Origin: Brachypodius melanocephalos
Taxonomy: Eukaryota > Chordata > Aves > Passeriformes > Pycnonotidae
Direction of reading: 5' to 3'
Assembly (NCBI GenBank): GCA_013398615.1
Contig: VZSR01001854.1
Coordinates: 5,910,328-5,974,327, forward strand
DNA: 64,000 nucleotides
Shown piece by piece: positions 1-12,474 of the stretch. A program made the translations under genes and the position numbers. Below the pieces are notes generated by a model. It made no database searches and was not told the DNA's origin. It saw only the letters and a program-made list of their open reading frames with translations. How positions within the stretch are numbered: position 1 is the stretch's first letter; each line of letters opens with the position of its first letter.

Positions 1-2659
1 ATAAAATAAATCCTCTGAGAAAAGAGAATGTCTATTCTGAAACAAAAAATTAGCCCTTATACAAACTGTCTTTAGGAACCTCTTTGTCAAAAACATTAGC
101 ATCATGCTCTTAAAGCATAAAATAGGAAAATACATTTTAATCCAAATGTTTTACTTGTCAGCATTAAATTAAATCTAGATAATAAAGCAAAACAGTAATT
201 CAAATTCAGTACTGAGGATCACACAAAAATGTGTGTCCCTGCAAAAAAATATGTTTAAATTTAGTTTTGTGTATTCTTGTGTCTTTCAATACCCACCTTT
301 TCAGAAAGGAGATTGGACTAAAGAGTCTTAAAATTGCATGATCTTAAATGAACCTTCCGAAAATCAGATAAAATTTACAAAAAAAAAAAAAAAAGAAAAA
401 GAATAAATCAAGTTTCTTCATTACATTACATTATTATTCCTTATAATTTTAATCAGTAAAAATTTTAATGCTACTGATTAATTTTCTGTAATTTTAGAAG
501 AAAAATTGTTTCATGAATTATACCTACTACTTTTCTGATTCTTTTTGGATATCATTACAATAATAGAATTTCCAGCTACAAGGGGGAATGCAAAGAGAAT
601 TTAGGTGAAAAATAACGTGTTTGATTGCTCCATATTGCCTATTTCAGAATGTTTTAATTTATATCTGGGGACCACTACTTGCACTTAACAGTATTTAACA
701 TAAATACAAAACTAAATTAAGCAATAGGAGGTATTGCAGAAATAAAAATCCACAAATGTAGAGGAATGTTTTTGACAGAAGTATGAGAAACGAATTTTAA
801 CATGCATATCAGATATCAGATTTATAACAGAAAAACAAGGTGTCTCAGAAACCCAGCAAATTGCTGCCCTAGTATTTGAACAAAGCTTTAGTCTTAACAT
901 CATCCAAGGTGGTAAATTCTCCTGAAGAGTGCGACTAGAGACTGAAATTAGAATCACATGGATCTACAGCTTTATGAAGTTAGATGCAAGTGACAATTAA
1001 AGGTAGGGTTAAACAGTGTAGTCCGGTGCTTTCTCAAACCTTGGCAGTCACTATGGCTCAGTTCAAGTGCAGATCCCAGCCATCCTCACTGGATAACTCT
1101 TACTCTGTGCCCAGATTTGAGCAGAGCACAAGACAACCTTTCCTTTTCAAGAGGAAACTGTTGAGTTGAGAGGATGATTTGCAATGGGATACATGCCTTA
1201 CTGATGGTCTTGGACACACAGTACCATCCATGATACCTACTGAATCAACACAAGCAAGTTTCAGCTGGGGAAAAGGGCCTGATTCTGGCAGAAAATCTAG
1301 GACTCATGAGCACAGCATAATATAGCACTGCATCCCCCTTACATTCTGAAGGACAAGCTCCCCAGGATGGTGACATCTCTGCACATTTTCATAGTTTTCT
1401 GATATGGCCTACTCAAGCAGATGCAGCAGAGTCAGGGATGGCAGAAATGGCAAGCAGTTGGTGAACTCAGGGGAGGGCACATTGTCTCAAACAAGGCAGC
1501 CAGCATGATTCCCACACGGTTTCCTAACTTGAATCCTCTCCACGTGCTCATATGCTAGGTATGACGCAGGGAACACTTGACAGATTTGAGGGTGAGTAGA
1601 TGCAAGAGCATAGGGGATAGAGGTACTCAGCCAAGACAGGAGGACACCTGATACACCCTGAGAACATAACCAGTCTACGTCTATCTAGTGTCTGCCTTGA
1701 ACACAGCGACATGGACAGCAACCCCATCCAGCCAGCCTGGAAGTCAGAAGTTAGCCCTGACATGGGTCACATGGTTGTATAGATATATCTTTGTCTTAAT
1801 TGTGGATTGGTAGCCCAAGCACAAATGTAAGGAACTCAGTACCTCCTTCACTACCTGCTCTTTCAGAGGACATGACAAAAATCATATGCCTTAACATGAG
1901 AGATATTGGAAGAAGGTTGTGGGAGATGCTGAATAACAATTGTCTATTTTTATTCTGGAAATGGGCCACGCACCCATTTCTCCTGGAAAGTAATGCTTAC
2001 TACAAGTGTAATCACTGTAACTGAATCATTATGTTGTCTGGATTTTTCTTTTCTCTCCTTCTGCCTTGTTCAATACTCTGCCCTTGACAGTATATCTTTC
2101 CAAAGTCTGTTTCACTGAATAGTCTTTAGACAGTTCTGGTACTTTTTAAATACCAGATTGAAAGTCAAGTCAGATAACAGATAGAAATCATATATAATGG
2201 CAAGAGAAAAGAATTAGTGGAAGCTTTATAACAAAAATGGTATTTAGAAGAGAAATTACTAATCAGTATTGGTTGGAATCTCCTGTAATGATGAATAATT
2301 CAATATATAACTGGTAAGAGTATCACTAGCCTGTATCCCTATACATTTGGTTCATCTGAGAAAATCACTATGTAAATAGAAAAGGCACAGAAGCACTCCA
2401 AGGCCTCTGTAACAATGGGAAATTCTTTATTTAAATGATGGAATTAACATCAGCCTGAGGCTTTCCAGTGAATTTCTGATGCAAAGCTGCAATTTGCATA
2501 TCTGTGAGTGTGTATGATATAGATTATCGCATATAAATAAAGATCTGCAGAGCTCTCTGAATTTCTCCTGTACAGATCTATGAGTAAGTAATAATGTACT
2601 GCCTATTTTGGATTTCTCTCTGTGCAAAGGAGCATTAACTTCTGAGCACACAGGAGTAA
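1..2659. other. AT-rich unique noncoding tract
   Basis: No coding exon, RNA gene or recognisable transposon is visible. Open frames are at most about 80 codons, with no protein-like composition. An uninterrupted A16 run lies at 379-394. The sequence is complex rather than repetitive and is very AT-rich in its first kilobase. It could be intergenic or intronic; nothing in it decides between these. Confidence 0.7.
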
Positions 2660-3260
2660 TTTAAATTAGTGGTGTGCAATATATGGGTGGGCAGCAGTCT
2701 CTCCACAGTGGCTCCGTAGCGCTTCTGTGCAGGAGCAGCAACAGCCCAATCCAAACTGAGAGTTTGCCCCCAAATACCTCCCCTCCCTGACTTCCCCTCT
2801 CCCTGAAATTACCTGTTAGTACCCTGTGGGGTGAGGTGGAGGACAGTTGTGCCTGTGGTGTTGCCTCCCTGAAACTCTAAGGAACAGCAAGCAGTAACCT
2901 GGCAAAGTTCAGCTGCATGTGTGGCAGCAAAGGAAGCATCCAGAAAAGCCTGTGAGCAGCATCCCATCCCTCCCAGTGACTGACAAGGAATATCACCATC
3001 ACCTGCACCCTGCCTTAGGCAAGGGCGGAGGAGAGCCATCACAGTCAGGACACTGGCTCCACCTCTGACAGGGGAGCCCCCAAATACAGGGGCTAGGGGT
3101 CATTTTGCTCCTTTGGCATCACCTGGCAAATGAAACCGGACAAGGCAGAATTCAGCCTCAGAGTAGGGACTGTGTAATCCTTGATCGTGCACTAGGAACT
3201 CTCTGATCATTTGGCAGATTGTTACACCAGTGAGGAATTAACACCAAGGTGGAAGATAGA
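2660..3260. other. GC-richer unique block, unidentified
   Basis: Base composition rises clearly above the flanks (about half G+C by eye), with C-rich stretches such as the run around 2768-2800 and purine-rich stretches around 3015-3085. No CR1 signature, LTR ends or splice-bounded reading frame can be recognised. It could be an old degraded retroelement or a noncoding-RNA exon, but neither is shown by the sequence. Confidence 0.4.
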
Positions 3261-6200
3261 GATCTCCCAATATGTGGGAAACAGTCTTGAACCTTAATGC
3301 ACTCCCACCTAGGATTTAAACTGCTGGGAACATCTGCATCCCCCCTAGTAATTTGTCCAGATATCCATGTTCCCCTTCGTTTATGTGGTGCCTCACTCTC
3401 CTCATCTTATCCTGCACTGATAATGGGAATCATTATACAAATGAGAGGATACAGCACAGATGACAACATAATCTATCATTTCTTCCTGTAACTGCAATGT
3501 TGTATGATATTCATGCAGGCAGATCTGGAGAGAGAACTCTGACATATAAAGGGGCAGTACCACACTCATTTTGCCCATCTTTGGAAAGAAACACAAAGAG
3601 TGTGACAGTTGCAAAAAAATTATGCTGCCTATTGGTGTCACTGTTCATAAACTTGACTTGTGTGACTTACTCACAGACCATCTATTGGTCTATGAACTGC
3701 CACCAGTTTAAATGAAATAACTTTTTTTTTTTCAGATACTAGAATTCTAGACTAGCTGAAGGATTTGCTATTGAAAAATTTTAACACCTGGAAGTCAATT
3801 TGGTTTTTCATTAATATTTTGCAATTTCATATCCAGGGTTAATACTTAGGCTAATAGAATACAGACTTTTCAGAAAACAATGCAGAAGTACACTGTGTTT
3901 AAGACATTGTATGGATGGTCTAGTTTTATGTCAGCTAGATACTGTGTTCACTGAGAAGCAACTTACTTGAAGAAGATAACTAAAGATAAAACTATTTTCA
4001 TAAAAATCTGTAGCAATGATCCTTACAGAGGACAGTAAAAGGTACCAGGATCACATGACATTCATAAAAGAACATTAAAGGAATTCAGGTATTATGTGAA
4101 CTAGTATTGGTGACACATAGACTATAACTTAAAGAAATTTGGAAGAATATTCTTACTTTTATGGGTGTAGTAGAGAACAGGTTGCATTGGCAAATTGTTA
4201 AAACCTCTAGTAAAACCTGCTGATAAAACCAGAGGTGGGTTTGATGCAGCTTTAGTAAGAAAGTCATGCCTTAAAGATCTGCTTGGAGCCGTTGAAAGTA
4301 TGAGCAAGTACATGAGTAAGCTTGAACAAAATGATTGAATTTCCAGGGGTCTCACCCAGGGTTCCTTACCACTGCCTTATAAAGAAAGCAAACTCTTCTG
4401 GAGTAAAGGGGAAGATGCCGGGGTATGCAAAGATAGAAAATAAAGAGTGTGAAAGGAAGGTTACCAGAGTGTGCCTTGAGACTCTCCACTGGCATCTATG
4501 CCCTGCATCATAACGCAACAAAATGCTGAAAAGAAGGAAAATACTGAGATGACAGTTTGCTGAGACAGAAAGTTATTTAGTCAGAACCAACTCTGTGTAA
4601 AAAGAATGTCAGGGGAACATGCAACTTACTGACTGATCACATGACAGAATGTCATTAGAGATGCAATGCCAACTTAAGAAAAAGGAAGGCATACACAAAA
4701 ATATTCTTAACTACACAGTTTTGGATTCTCTGTTATCTACTAAAACTCAGCAGTTCACAGTTTGCTGTTCTCTACCAGGCAAAAAAAAATAATAATCAAA
4801 AACACTATTAAGAAGGAAAATGAGTAAACCAAAGTAAACTCATTATGCTACCATTACTTTTTTTTAGTTCATATCCTGAATACTCACCTGGCTCTACTTG
4901 TCACATATCACAAACTGACCTTACCCCAAAACACTCCAAAAGTAAATTAAAAAAAAAAAAAAGTAGAAAGAAGAAGAACGACAAAAGGGTGTAGAATAAC
5001 ACAAGGAAACACATAAAATCCAGGATTTTTGGCCTGCAAAATAACCTGTTGAAGAAGGATGTAATGAAGATCTGTAACATAATACATGTTCTTGACAAGG
5101 TAACTAGGGAACCATGGTTGATTTTTACTCCTGACAAAAGAACTAGGAATACCAAAACCAATAATCACTTTGAAAGTCAGAAACAACAGAGTATTTTTTT
5201 AATACAATGCACAAGTAAACACTGGAAGTTAATATAAGATGAATTTATTAAACCCGACAATTGTAACACATGGTTTTCTGGATGTAATACATGGATCATA
5301 AATGAGTTAAATCAGTAAATCATAGAAAATCATAGTTTAAGGGGTTTATCACTGTATGTTTTTCTCTTCCTTAATATAAGCTCCATTTATTTTTCCACTG
5401 CCCAAGAGAGGTTAAACAGATCTTTGACTGGACCCAGACATCATGGATCACCAAAGATGACCAACGTCTTATACTGGTAATCACATTACCCCCTGCTCTG
5501 GCCTTGAACTTGGTGCAGAAGCTCATGCTGAACTGCTCACAGGGCTGCTGTTATCCACAAAAACCTGTCAAAGTACATTGTAAAGGAAGTAGAGACTCAT
5601 AAAAATTCTCATTATGCTTTTTTCCTTCCAACAAAGGCTTTCGCCCACATTATTGTGCACTAGAAAAATAGAAGATCTAACTGCTTCGATTTTCATCTGG
5701 ATACTACAGTACCTTTTGAAATACTAAAAAAAACCCGTTGCCTTCACATTCAAAGAAGTGTAAACAAGGAAAGCAGTGTAGATTTGCAATGAGTGAAGGG
5801 GCTATGGGCACATACATTAGCACTACTCAAATGCACAACTTTGCCGTGCCTCACCTGGGCTGCCAGGCTTTGAATGCATCCATGAAGGATGGAGATGCAG
5901 GAAGGAGAACTGGAATGAGCAACAGATGAAAACACAACTTAAATGCTTAGTTGCCAGGCTTTGTTTCTTGATAAAGTTGCTGGGAGGTCAGCCAAAAGAA
6001 ATGAAAGAAAAGAAACAAGCAGCAAGCCAGAGAAGGTTCATATTTGGTAAAGAGGAAATGTGTCAATACATGGGTTTGGAGGTGACTGTGCAGAAGCAGA
6101 AGTGTAAGTGAAATAGCTCATTTTGATGTGACAGCACTCTTGCTAGATTTAAGGCAATAAGTGAAGTGTTGCTAGAAGGTTTCTAATAAGCAATTTAAGA

Positions 6201-7419
6201 AGTCCCAAGTGCCTGAACAAAAGCTGTGTAACAAAGGGCATGTAAGGGATTCAAAGATGTTAAACAGGAAGGAAAACATGCAGTACTATATATAGAAGAG
6301 GTAATGAGAAGGGAGAAGTAAAAGGAGCATTTGAACACAGCAGTTTTAGGTTTTAGTTTTCTAGGCTACAACTTTTGCCATCTATAGCAGTGAAGGCAGC
6401 CCAGAGCAGAACAGAGTCATCAAGAGAAATTAGAACAGATTAGAAAAAATTAAGACAGAAGAGAGGAAAAAAAAAGAGTGAGTACAGTTAAAAGAAAAAA
6501 CAGATTAGATGTACTACTTTTTTCTCTCTTTTTCTTTTTTTTTTTTTTTAAGCTTTGGGTATTTCTATTAAGAAAAAGATGTTCCTGAGCTAGCCAGAAA
6601 TTACTTTCACCAAGGCTTGATGTTATTGCTAAAAGTTGCCAGAACTAGGAAGCTGAGGAAAGTTAAGGGTATGAAAGTTATGCAAACATCCATAGTGTAA
6701 GGTAAAATCATGTGATGATTGAACTCTATAAGGAGTTTCTAGAGGGCAGAGAGATATATAATTCCACACCAGAGGACAGAAATAGCCAGAGTACTAAATA
6801 ACAAAGCACATAATGTGATTAATGAGGCAAATATTTTTAACAGGTTTGAGCTAGTAATTGAAACCTTGCAAAAGACTGCACCCAAGAAACAAATTTATTT
6901 GAAGTCATCCTTGTTTCATCTTCTAATTTTATGCAAGGACCGGAAATTATGCATTTGTGCAATGCCCAATATTTTTTTTATATATATATTAACTAAGAGA
7001 TAAAAAATGAAGAGGTTTTTCTGTCTGAAGTTTGTGAAGCAGCTGTTTGCAGTGCATTCTGAGTTTGAGAGAGGTTTCCTGGTATAAATCAAAGCCAGTC
7101 ACATGCTATGTGGTATTTTCTGTGTCCTTGATTATCTAAGAGCACAGCAAGTAATCAAGAGTATCTTTCCAGCTCAGCAGAAGCTATTTCCACTGACTTT
7201 CTCTGAAAGAGAGCCTCCACTTCAGCTGAAGTATCTGCTGTAGCTGGAAAAATTGAAGGCTTTCTATTTTCCCCTAGGGGCTATGTGGCTTGTGTCCATC
7301 AGTAACCTAGCACATTATTAGCTACAGAAGTACTTACAGAAGTTATGGGAACCTGCTTTTCTTCTTCCTCTTCACTTACAAAATGCTGGGGTTTGTATTG
7401 CTGTTCACAGATTGAATTC
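3261..7419. other. AT-rich unique noncoding tract with poly-A/poly-T runs
   Basis: No gene is seen. Homopolymer runs occur at 4949-4962 (A14) and 6535-6549 (T15). A purine-rich segment spans roughly 6400-6480. Open frames are short and carry no domain-like sequence. The stretch 5400-5570 is somewhat richer in G+C but is not recognisable. Confidence 0.7.
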
Positions 7420-7630
7420 ACACCACCTTGGCTGTTAAAATCCCTTTGTAAACACACGCTACTGTCGAGCGCCCGTGGGTGCGGCTCCCAGCGCTGGGAG
7501 CTGGGAGGCACCTGAGGAACAGCAGCTCCTTGCTGCTGGAGCAGGGCTCTGCTTCTGCTGCTCCCCCTGCCCAGGCAATGCTTTCTCAGCTCATACGGAA
7601 TGAGGCACCTCCTTGCCACCACCCCACACT
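7420..7630. other. Small GC-rich, CpG-containing island
   Basis: A local GC-rich patch sits in AT-rich surroundings. It contains several CpGs (around 7465-7495) and the perfect 18-bp palindrome GCTCCCAGCGCTGGGAGC at 7484-7501. A second partial inverted repeat, AGCAGC/GCTGCT, follows near 7521-7540. A minus-strand open frame (7299-7622) runs through it, but its residues look compositional and there is no supporting exon structure. It might be a minor promoter or enhancer, or a degraded GC-rich repeat. Confidence 0.4.
7484..7501. repeat. Perfect 18-bp palindrome
   Basis: GCTCCCAGCGCTGGGAGC is identical to its own reverse complement. It lies at the centre of the GC-rich island and is followed directly by TGGGAGG, so the right arm is partly repeated. 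As DNA it could extrude a hairpin; as a protein site it would suit a symmetric dimer. Its function is unknown. Confidence 0.85.
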
Positions 7631-8190
7631 AGCTTCACAAAGGGGCCTCCTTCCCTAGTCCTGAGTTTCTCCTGAAGGACCAGACAGGTAGAATTTGAGG
7701 TCCTTACCTTTCCTTCCCAGTCTTCCTATTCTAGGGTACCCAGGATAGGTGTGCCTTTATCTCCTCCGGTATGTTCTCTGTTGAAAGCGAAAAAGGCATC
7801 CAATGCCAGACTGCAAACATCCAGAATTAACTGTCCAACCATCATTAAGCACACAACATCCTGCCTGGAAATGCCTAAACACTAGAAACACAGAGCAGTT
7901 GCAAAACGTTCCCAGAAATCTGTTCCTACGCCTTAATTTTCCAACACCCAGGAGTGTTAACTCTCCAGTCATACTGAATTTTATCTCCTAATTTTCCCCA
8001 GGCATTGAGAAAGATGTATTAGAAAATTTCACTTTATAGACACCATCAAAAATACAGTTATTTGAAGTTTTGCACAGATTGATTTATCACTTCAGGAAGA
8101 AGCACTACATGGGACAGTACCTCCCAAAACTTAAAAAACAAAGAAAAAAAAGAAACAAATTAAATTTTCCCATGAAAGCTACTTAATATA
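7631..8190. other. Unique noncoding tract
   Basis: Ordinary complex sequence without a recognisable gene or repeat. An A-rich stretch occurs at 8132-8165. The open frames at 7757-7991 on the two strands overlap each other and show no domain-like features. Confidence 0.6.
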
Positions 8191-8281
8191 AAGAGTGCCA
8201 TCTGCTGGCACTCTTGAAGTGAGGCGTTGTTCATAGGCATAGAGGTTCAATAAAGTTTTGCTGTGCCCTGGTAAGGGCACA
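8191..8281 (-). promoter_or_regulatory. Two hairpins, one containing a CTCF-like core
   Basis: A perfect 10-bp inverted repeat (8191-8200 and 8206-8215, 5-nt loop) overlaps TGCCATCTGCTGG at 8196-8208. Read on the minus strand this is CCAGCAGATGGCA, which fits the CTCF core consensus CCASYAGRKGGCR at every position. A second inverted repeat with 8-bp arms (8262-8269 and 8274-8281, 4-nt loop) lies about 50 bp away. The motif match is seen directly; CTCF occupancy is inference, since single cores occur by chance in long sequence. Confidence 0.45.
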
Positions 8282-9129
8282 CTTCGACTCTAAGCTGTTT
8301 CCCACTTTCAGTTTTATTTATTCATGGTATTGCCTTCATGGAATAAAAGGGCAGTCAAGCACAGTGGTGTAGACAGCTCTTGTGTGAACGTGGGGGAGAA
8401 AAGCATTGTCTATTAATTCACATTTTTATATTCAAAGTGTGTCTTTGTTATTTTGGGATTTCTGCATCTATTTTACTTTCTTTATCATTAATAGCTTTTT
8501 GAAACAATTATTTTAGAGAATATGAAAATTAAAAACATAAGAGAATTTCTAAAATACTGCAGGTGAGACTTTTAAAAAACCTACTTCACCTTGTGACAAA
8601 TGTAATTGAACAAATGTCAAACAGCTTCAAAAATCCAGCTTGCAGGTCTCAGGTTGAGAAGCACATTACTGATAAAATACTATTGTATACCTGCTTCATC
8701 ACATGAATTTTCCACAAAAGCATGTGGATCCAGCCTCCTAAAATGCTGCTCAAATGCCTTTTAGAAGTACTGCCTCCTCCAGAACCAGGTCTCGAGTTGT
8801 GCCAACAATGGGCTGAATAGTGAGAATAACTAGAGAGGATGAGAATGAAGGTAAAAGGGAGATAATGTACTACCTTGCAAAACACTCTTTTGTCTAAAAC
8901 CAGTTAAAATAACCTTCCCTTTTGCTAGCTCAATGACTGCTTACTGAAGAAGTCTACTTTGCTTTTGAGTATCAGCATTATTTTTAACATTTACACTTCA
9001 CGCTGCCCTGGTGAAGTTAAAAAAAAAAAATCTTAGAAAGACTACAACCTCTGCAGAGACAAGAGAGATTTTTATTATTATGAGACACTGAAGTTCAGTT
9101 TCTGATTTCCAGCATGTTCACAGCACAAA
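8282..9129. other. Unique noncoding tract
   Basis: No gene or recognisable repeat. A short A-rich run occurs around 9020-9030. The sequence is AT-rich and complex. Confidence 0.6.
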
Positions 9130-10560
9130 GTACTTTATTGTCTTCCCTAAAAAATTACCATTCAGATTGCAACTCACTCCCACTCCCTCCTCTTACTTCT
9201 TTAGAGGCCACTACATGACAAAATGTACTGGACCAGTTCCTGAATAGTTAAGCTCCTTCCATCTCTCGTACCGATAACAGCTATTCCATTTTGCTTTTCT
9301 TATAATGTTTTTTTCACATCTGACTCTCTGTTTGACTTCCTCCACTTTGTTGTGCAGTTCCTATGAATTATTGAGGCAGTTTCCAGTTAAATCTCTCTAT
9401 CCAAATTAAGCACTCCTATTTTTAACCACCCACTTTGCTATTATCCTCATAGCATTTACTTCCTCTCATCAGTCAGGTTAGCAAAAAGCCAAGCAGGTTG
9501 CTTTGCCAGGTACTAAACTAGGCAAATTCCTCTGCATTGGTGCTTTCACCAGTCTGATGCTATGCATTATCTCCCTAAATATTTGCCCTCTAGGTTTAGA
9601 AAACAGAAGAATTCCAGCAAACCTCTTGGAACATCTTCTCCCATCTAGCACAACTCTTTGTGCTGGTCAAGCTAGTTTCTTATTCTTACAGTCAAATGGT
9701 GAACTGACAGCAGGAGGATTCTTCCCCGGCCTGTTTAGAATGACTTTCACACTCTGCCAGCCCCTCACAGCATTATGCTTGGACAGATTTCAAACAAAAC
9801 TTTTTTCGATTTCCATCCACTTTGATTGCCAGTGTCTTAATGGTTCTTATCCAAAAAGTCATCTTTCAGAGCAGCCTTAGGTTCCTGTGAAACTTTGGCT
9901 TTCTTTCTTCCTGTTTGCTTTCTGCTTATCTGTTGTCTTCTTCTTCAGCCACTAGCTCCTGCTGTTACTATTTATTCAATCTCTTCCTTCTTGCTGCTCA
10001 ATATTCCATCTCTAGAGGTTGCACCTCATCACTCCTTTCACAGAAAAAAACTCTTTCCATAATGCAAACTCCTTCCACAGATTTCCTTCACATTCCATTT
10101 CCTGGTATTTTCCTCTGCCTTGTCTTCATTTGAATATATTTCTAGAGGTCTCCTTTTCATCTGGGGATCTGCCAATCAACCCATCTGCAACTACAGTTAT
10201 GTTCATGCTCTTTCCTTTCATCTTATCTGTCATATTCAAACACATTTCTGTATTCTACCCTCATTTCTAGCTGCATTTCAGTCTCTCACACTTTTTTTAT
10301 CTGAACATTATGAGATGACCCTTCATGCATATGCAAATTCTGTCAGAAACTCACTGAAGGATAACATACACTTACAGCTTCTGCATCCAGTCATCTTCAT
10401 GGTTTCTGCCATATTTTGGTCTTCTCCACTGGTGTCCAAGCTGTTACATTTTTTCCCCCTTACCTTAGGTTTAAAATTGAACAAACCATCTGCATACCAA
10501 GTGTCCTCCCCAAAATACTTTTACTAGACTCATACCAGCTTCTAGTTGCTTTGATTCTGA
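9130..10560. other. 1.4-kb pyrimidine-rich (strand-asymmetric) tract
   Basis: The plus strand is persistently rich in C and T, with many CTTCC, CTCC and TTTC words, from about 9130 to 10560. As a result several overlapping plus-strand open frames occur (9503-9880, 9915-10133, 10120-10527). They lack splice sites or recognisable domains and are best explained by the skew. An old transcribed element or a noncoding RNA read from either strand are alternatives. Confidence 0.45.
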
Positions 10561-10606
10561 CACCTTCTTACCTACATTAGCCCACCACTTCATTTAGGGT
10601 TAACTC

Positions 10607-10632
10607 TGATCAAAGGCCATGATCAAAGGCTT
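10607..10632 (+). promoter_or_regulatory. Tandem pair of TCF/LEF-like motifs
   Basis: A 13-bp unit beginning TGATCAAAGGC is directly repeated (10607-10619 and 10620-10632). Each copy contains ATCAAAGG, the core recognised by TCF/LEF HMG-box factors of the Wnt pathway (known for the family). The head-to-tail pair is visible directly; function is inference. Confidence 0.35.
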
Positions 10633-12099
10633 CCTCTTCGTGCTGTTTAAACTAAGCCATATGGCTTTGCAACATGGCTTATCTAGTCTTGTTTGAACTG
10701 GTTGTGCACTTCCATGCACAGCAATCACTTCCAATCATAGTAAGAAATTCATGTGGATTTTCTGATGCGCTTATGCCGAAGCTCACATTACAGTTACCCC
10801 AGGCAGAGAAGCTTTCTGGTGCTTTGGAAGTCCAAACCTGAATTTTGTAACTCCTCACTCATCCAGCAGTAAACACCTGGAAGAAGGTTGGCATGATTTG
10901 CTTCTGGGGTATGAGTTTGGTGGAGTTTCTTCTTTTTTGAAACCAAAATATCAAAACAGAGTCCAAGCATGAAAAACGGGCAGGGCTATGCTGCTGATAA
11001 TTTGAGAAAAATATACCAACAGTCTAAAACCTTTCTAATGAAGCTGCAGGTACTGATAAATACAGGAGAGGACTTAACACAATGGCCTTCTCAGTCCAGG
11101 CAGGGTGAGCTACCTAGTTGTCCTTTGACATAGACAGTAATTTTCACTAAGTAGCTCATTTGGGTCTAGACATTACTGATTCCCCCTCTCGCTTCTTTTT
11201 ATTCTCAAAATAAAAATGGGAACCAAATCTTAAATTTGAGCTTAACTCTGCAGAGGTAGAAGGTGAAAAAATGTATTTTGTTTTACTTTAAAATGCCTAG
11301 AAATGTTTTGGCTGCAATAGAAAAATCCTTTCTGGAAAAACCCCACCAGTATTCAAGATGTTATCCAACACTGCAATAGATTATAATAATTTATAGAAGG
11401 CCGTCTCTGCAAAAAGAACCAAGAGTGAGAAATAGGACTGGAAACACAACCCTTGATGAACCTCGAGTGTTTTTTGCATGTGAAACTTAGACCATTAAAA
11501 CACTGGATCAGAAATCATTATGCTGACGCCAGACCCTATAGCCTTTTCTTAGTTTTGGTGATACAATTTTTTTTTTTAATCTGGAGACTGAAGTGCTTCA
11601 TGCTATATTCCCCTTCTCCTGGAATTTCATTTTACAATAATGTACATATTATCTTTCTAATCTTTACAATTTCTATCATGAAAACATAATATTCAGAAAA
11701 TACTAATGCATTCATGCAGCTTCCAGAACTCTAATAACATGAACACTAATGTACTGTACTGTTACAGCTAAAATTCGGACTAAAGAATCAAAATAAAATG
11801 TTTCTAAATGCCATACATTAGACTGCCTGGTTTGTTATAAGGTAATAAACAGAAAAGCTTGCATCTAGGCATTCATGGTTGTTAAATAAGATTCTTTGTG
11901 ACTTGCAAAAAAACTAGAACACAATGAAGAATTATCAGTGCATTCTCCACGGAAGTCATCTACATGTGTTTATTTAATAAACAGAAGATGGCTTTATTAT
12001 ACACATTTGATTTCCATATGCAATCGCCTCCTTATCTGTCACTTGTATCTAAGCAGGGTGCTTTATACAAATCTGAAAATGAAAAATTCAGAGCAGGGC
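10633..12099. other. Unique AT-rich noncoding tract
   Basis: No coding exon or known repeat. A T-run occurs near 11570. The stretch 10640-10920 is more balanced in composition and could be an old degraded element, but no family can be assigned. Confidence 0.6.
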
Positions 12100-12410
12100 A
12101 CAGGAAACTCATTTAATGTCGAGTGCAGTCAAAATCAAGATTTCTTTATTTGTAGTAACAACGCTGTTAAATCAGAAAATTACTCTCCTTTTCTGCATGT
12201 CCTTCTTCCTTTACAATTCAGTTGTTTGATCATAAATTGTCGAGTGCAATGACTTGTCTCCTCCACTTTCCACACTGGTCGAGACAGATTAAAAACTCCG
12301 GCATACCACCAACCAGTCTCAGCATACCATTAGCATATATATGAGATTTGAGACATTTTCTAATATTCTCCAGCAGAACTCATCTGTCAGCCAGGTGATG
12401 AATTATAAAA
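12100..12410. promoter_or_regulatory. Candidate conserved noncoding element
   Basis: A repeat-free, information-rich stretch retains CpGs within AT-rich DNA. The 11-mer TGTCGAGTGCA occurs twice (12117-12127 and 12238-12248), and GGTCGAGA follows at about 12279. Further on, the sequence carries CATTAGCATATATATGAG-type AT motifs. Retained CpG words repeated about 120 bp apart suggest selection. No alignment was available, so conservation is inferred. Confidence 0.35.
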
Positions 12411-12427
12411 ACTCTTAGCTTGTTTAG

Positions 12428-12474
12428 AAAAGAGGGGGAGAGTGAGAGAGAGAAAGAGAGAGACAGAAGAGGAA
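12428..12474. repeat. GA-rich simple repeat
   Basis: An imperfect purine microsatellite of GA/GAAA units, read on the plus strand. It is likely polymorphic and has no gene association here. Confidence 0.85.

Noticed and set aside
5310..5345. Two AATCATAG-like words as a CR1 3' terminus
   Set aside because: The expected GGTTGGAAGG-type sequence does not follow; the words alone are too short.
9503..10527. Series of plus-strand frames as a multi-part gene or broken transposon gene
   Set aside because: They coincide with a pyrimidine-rich tract that depletes stops on this strand; no conserved residues recognised.
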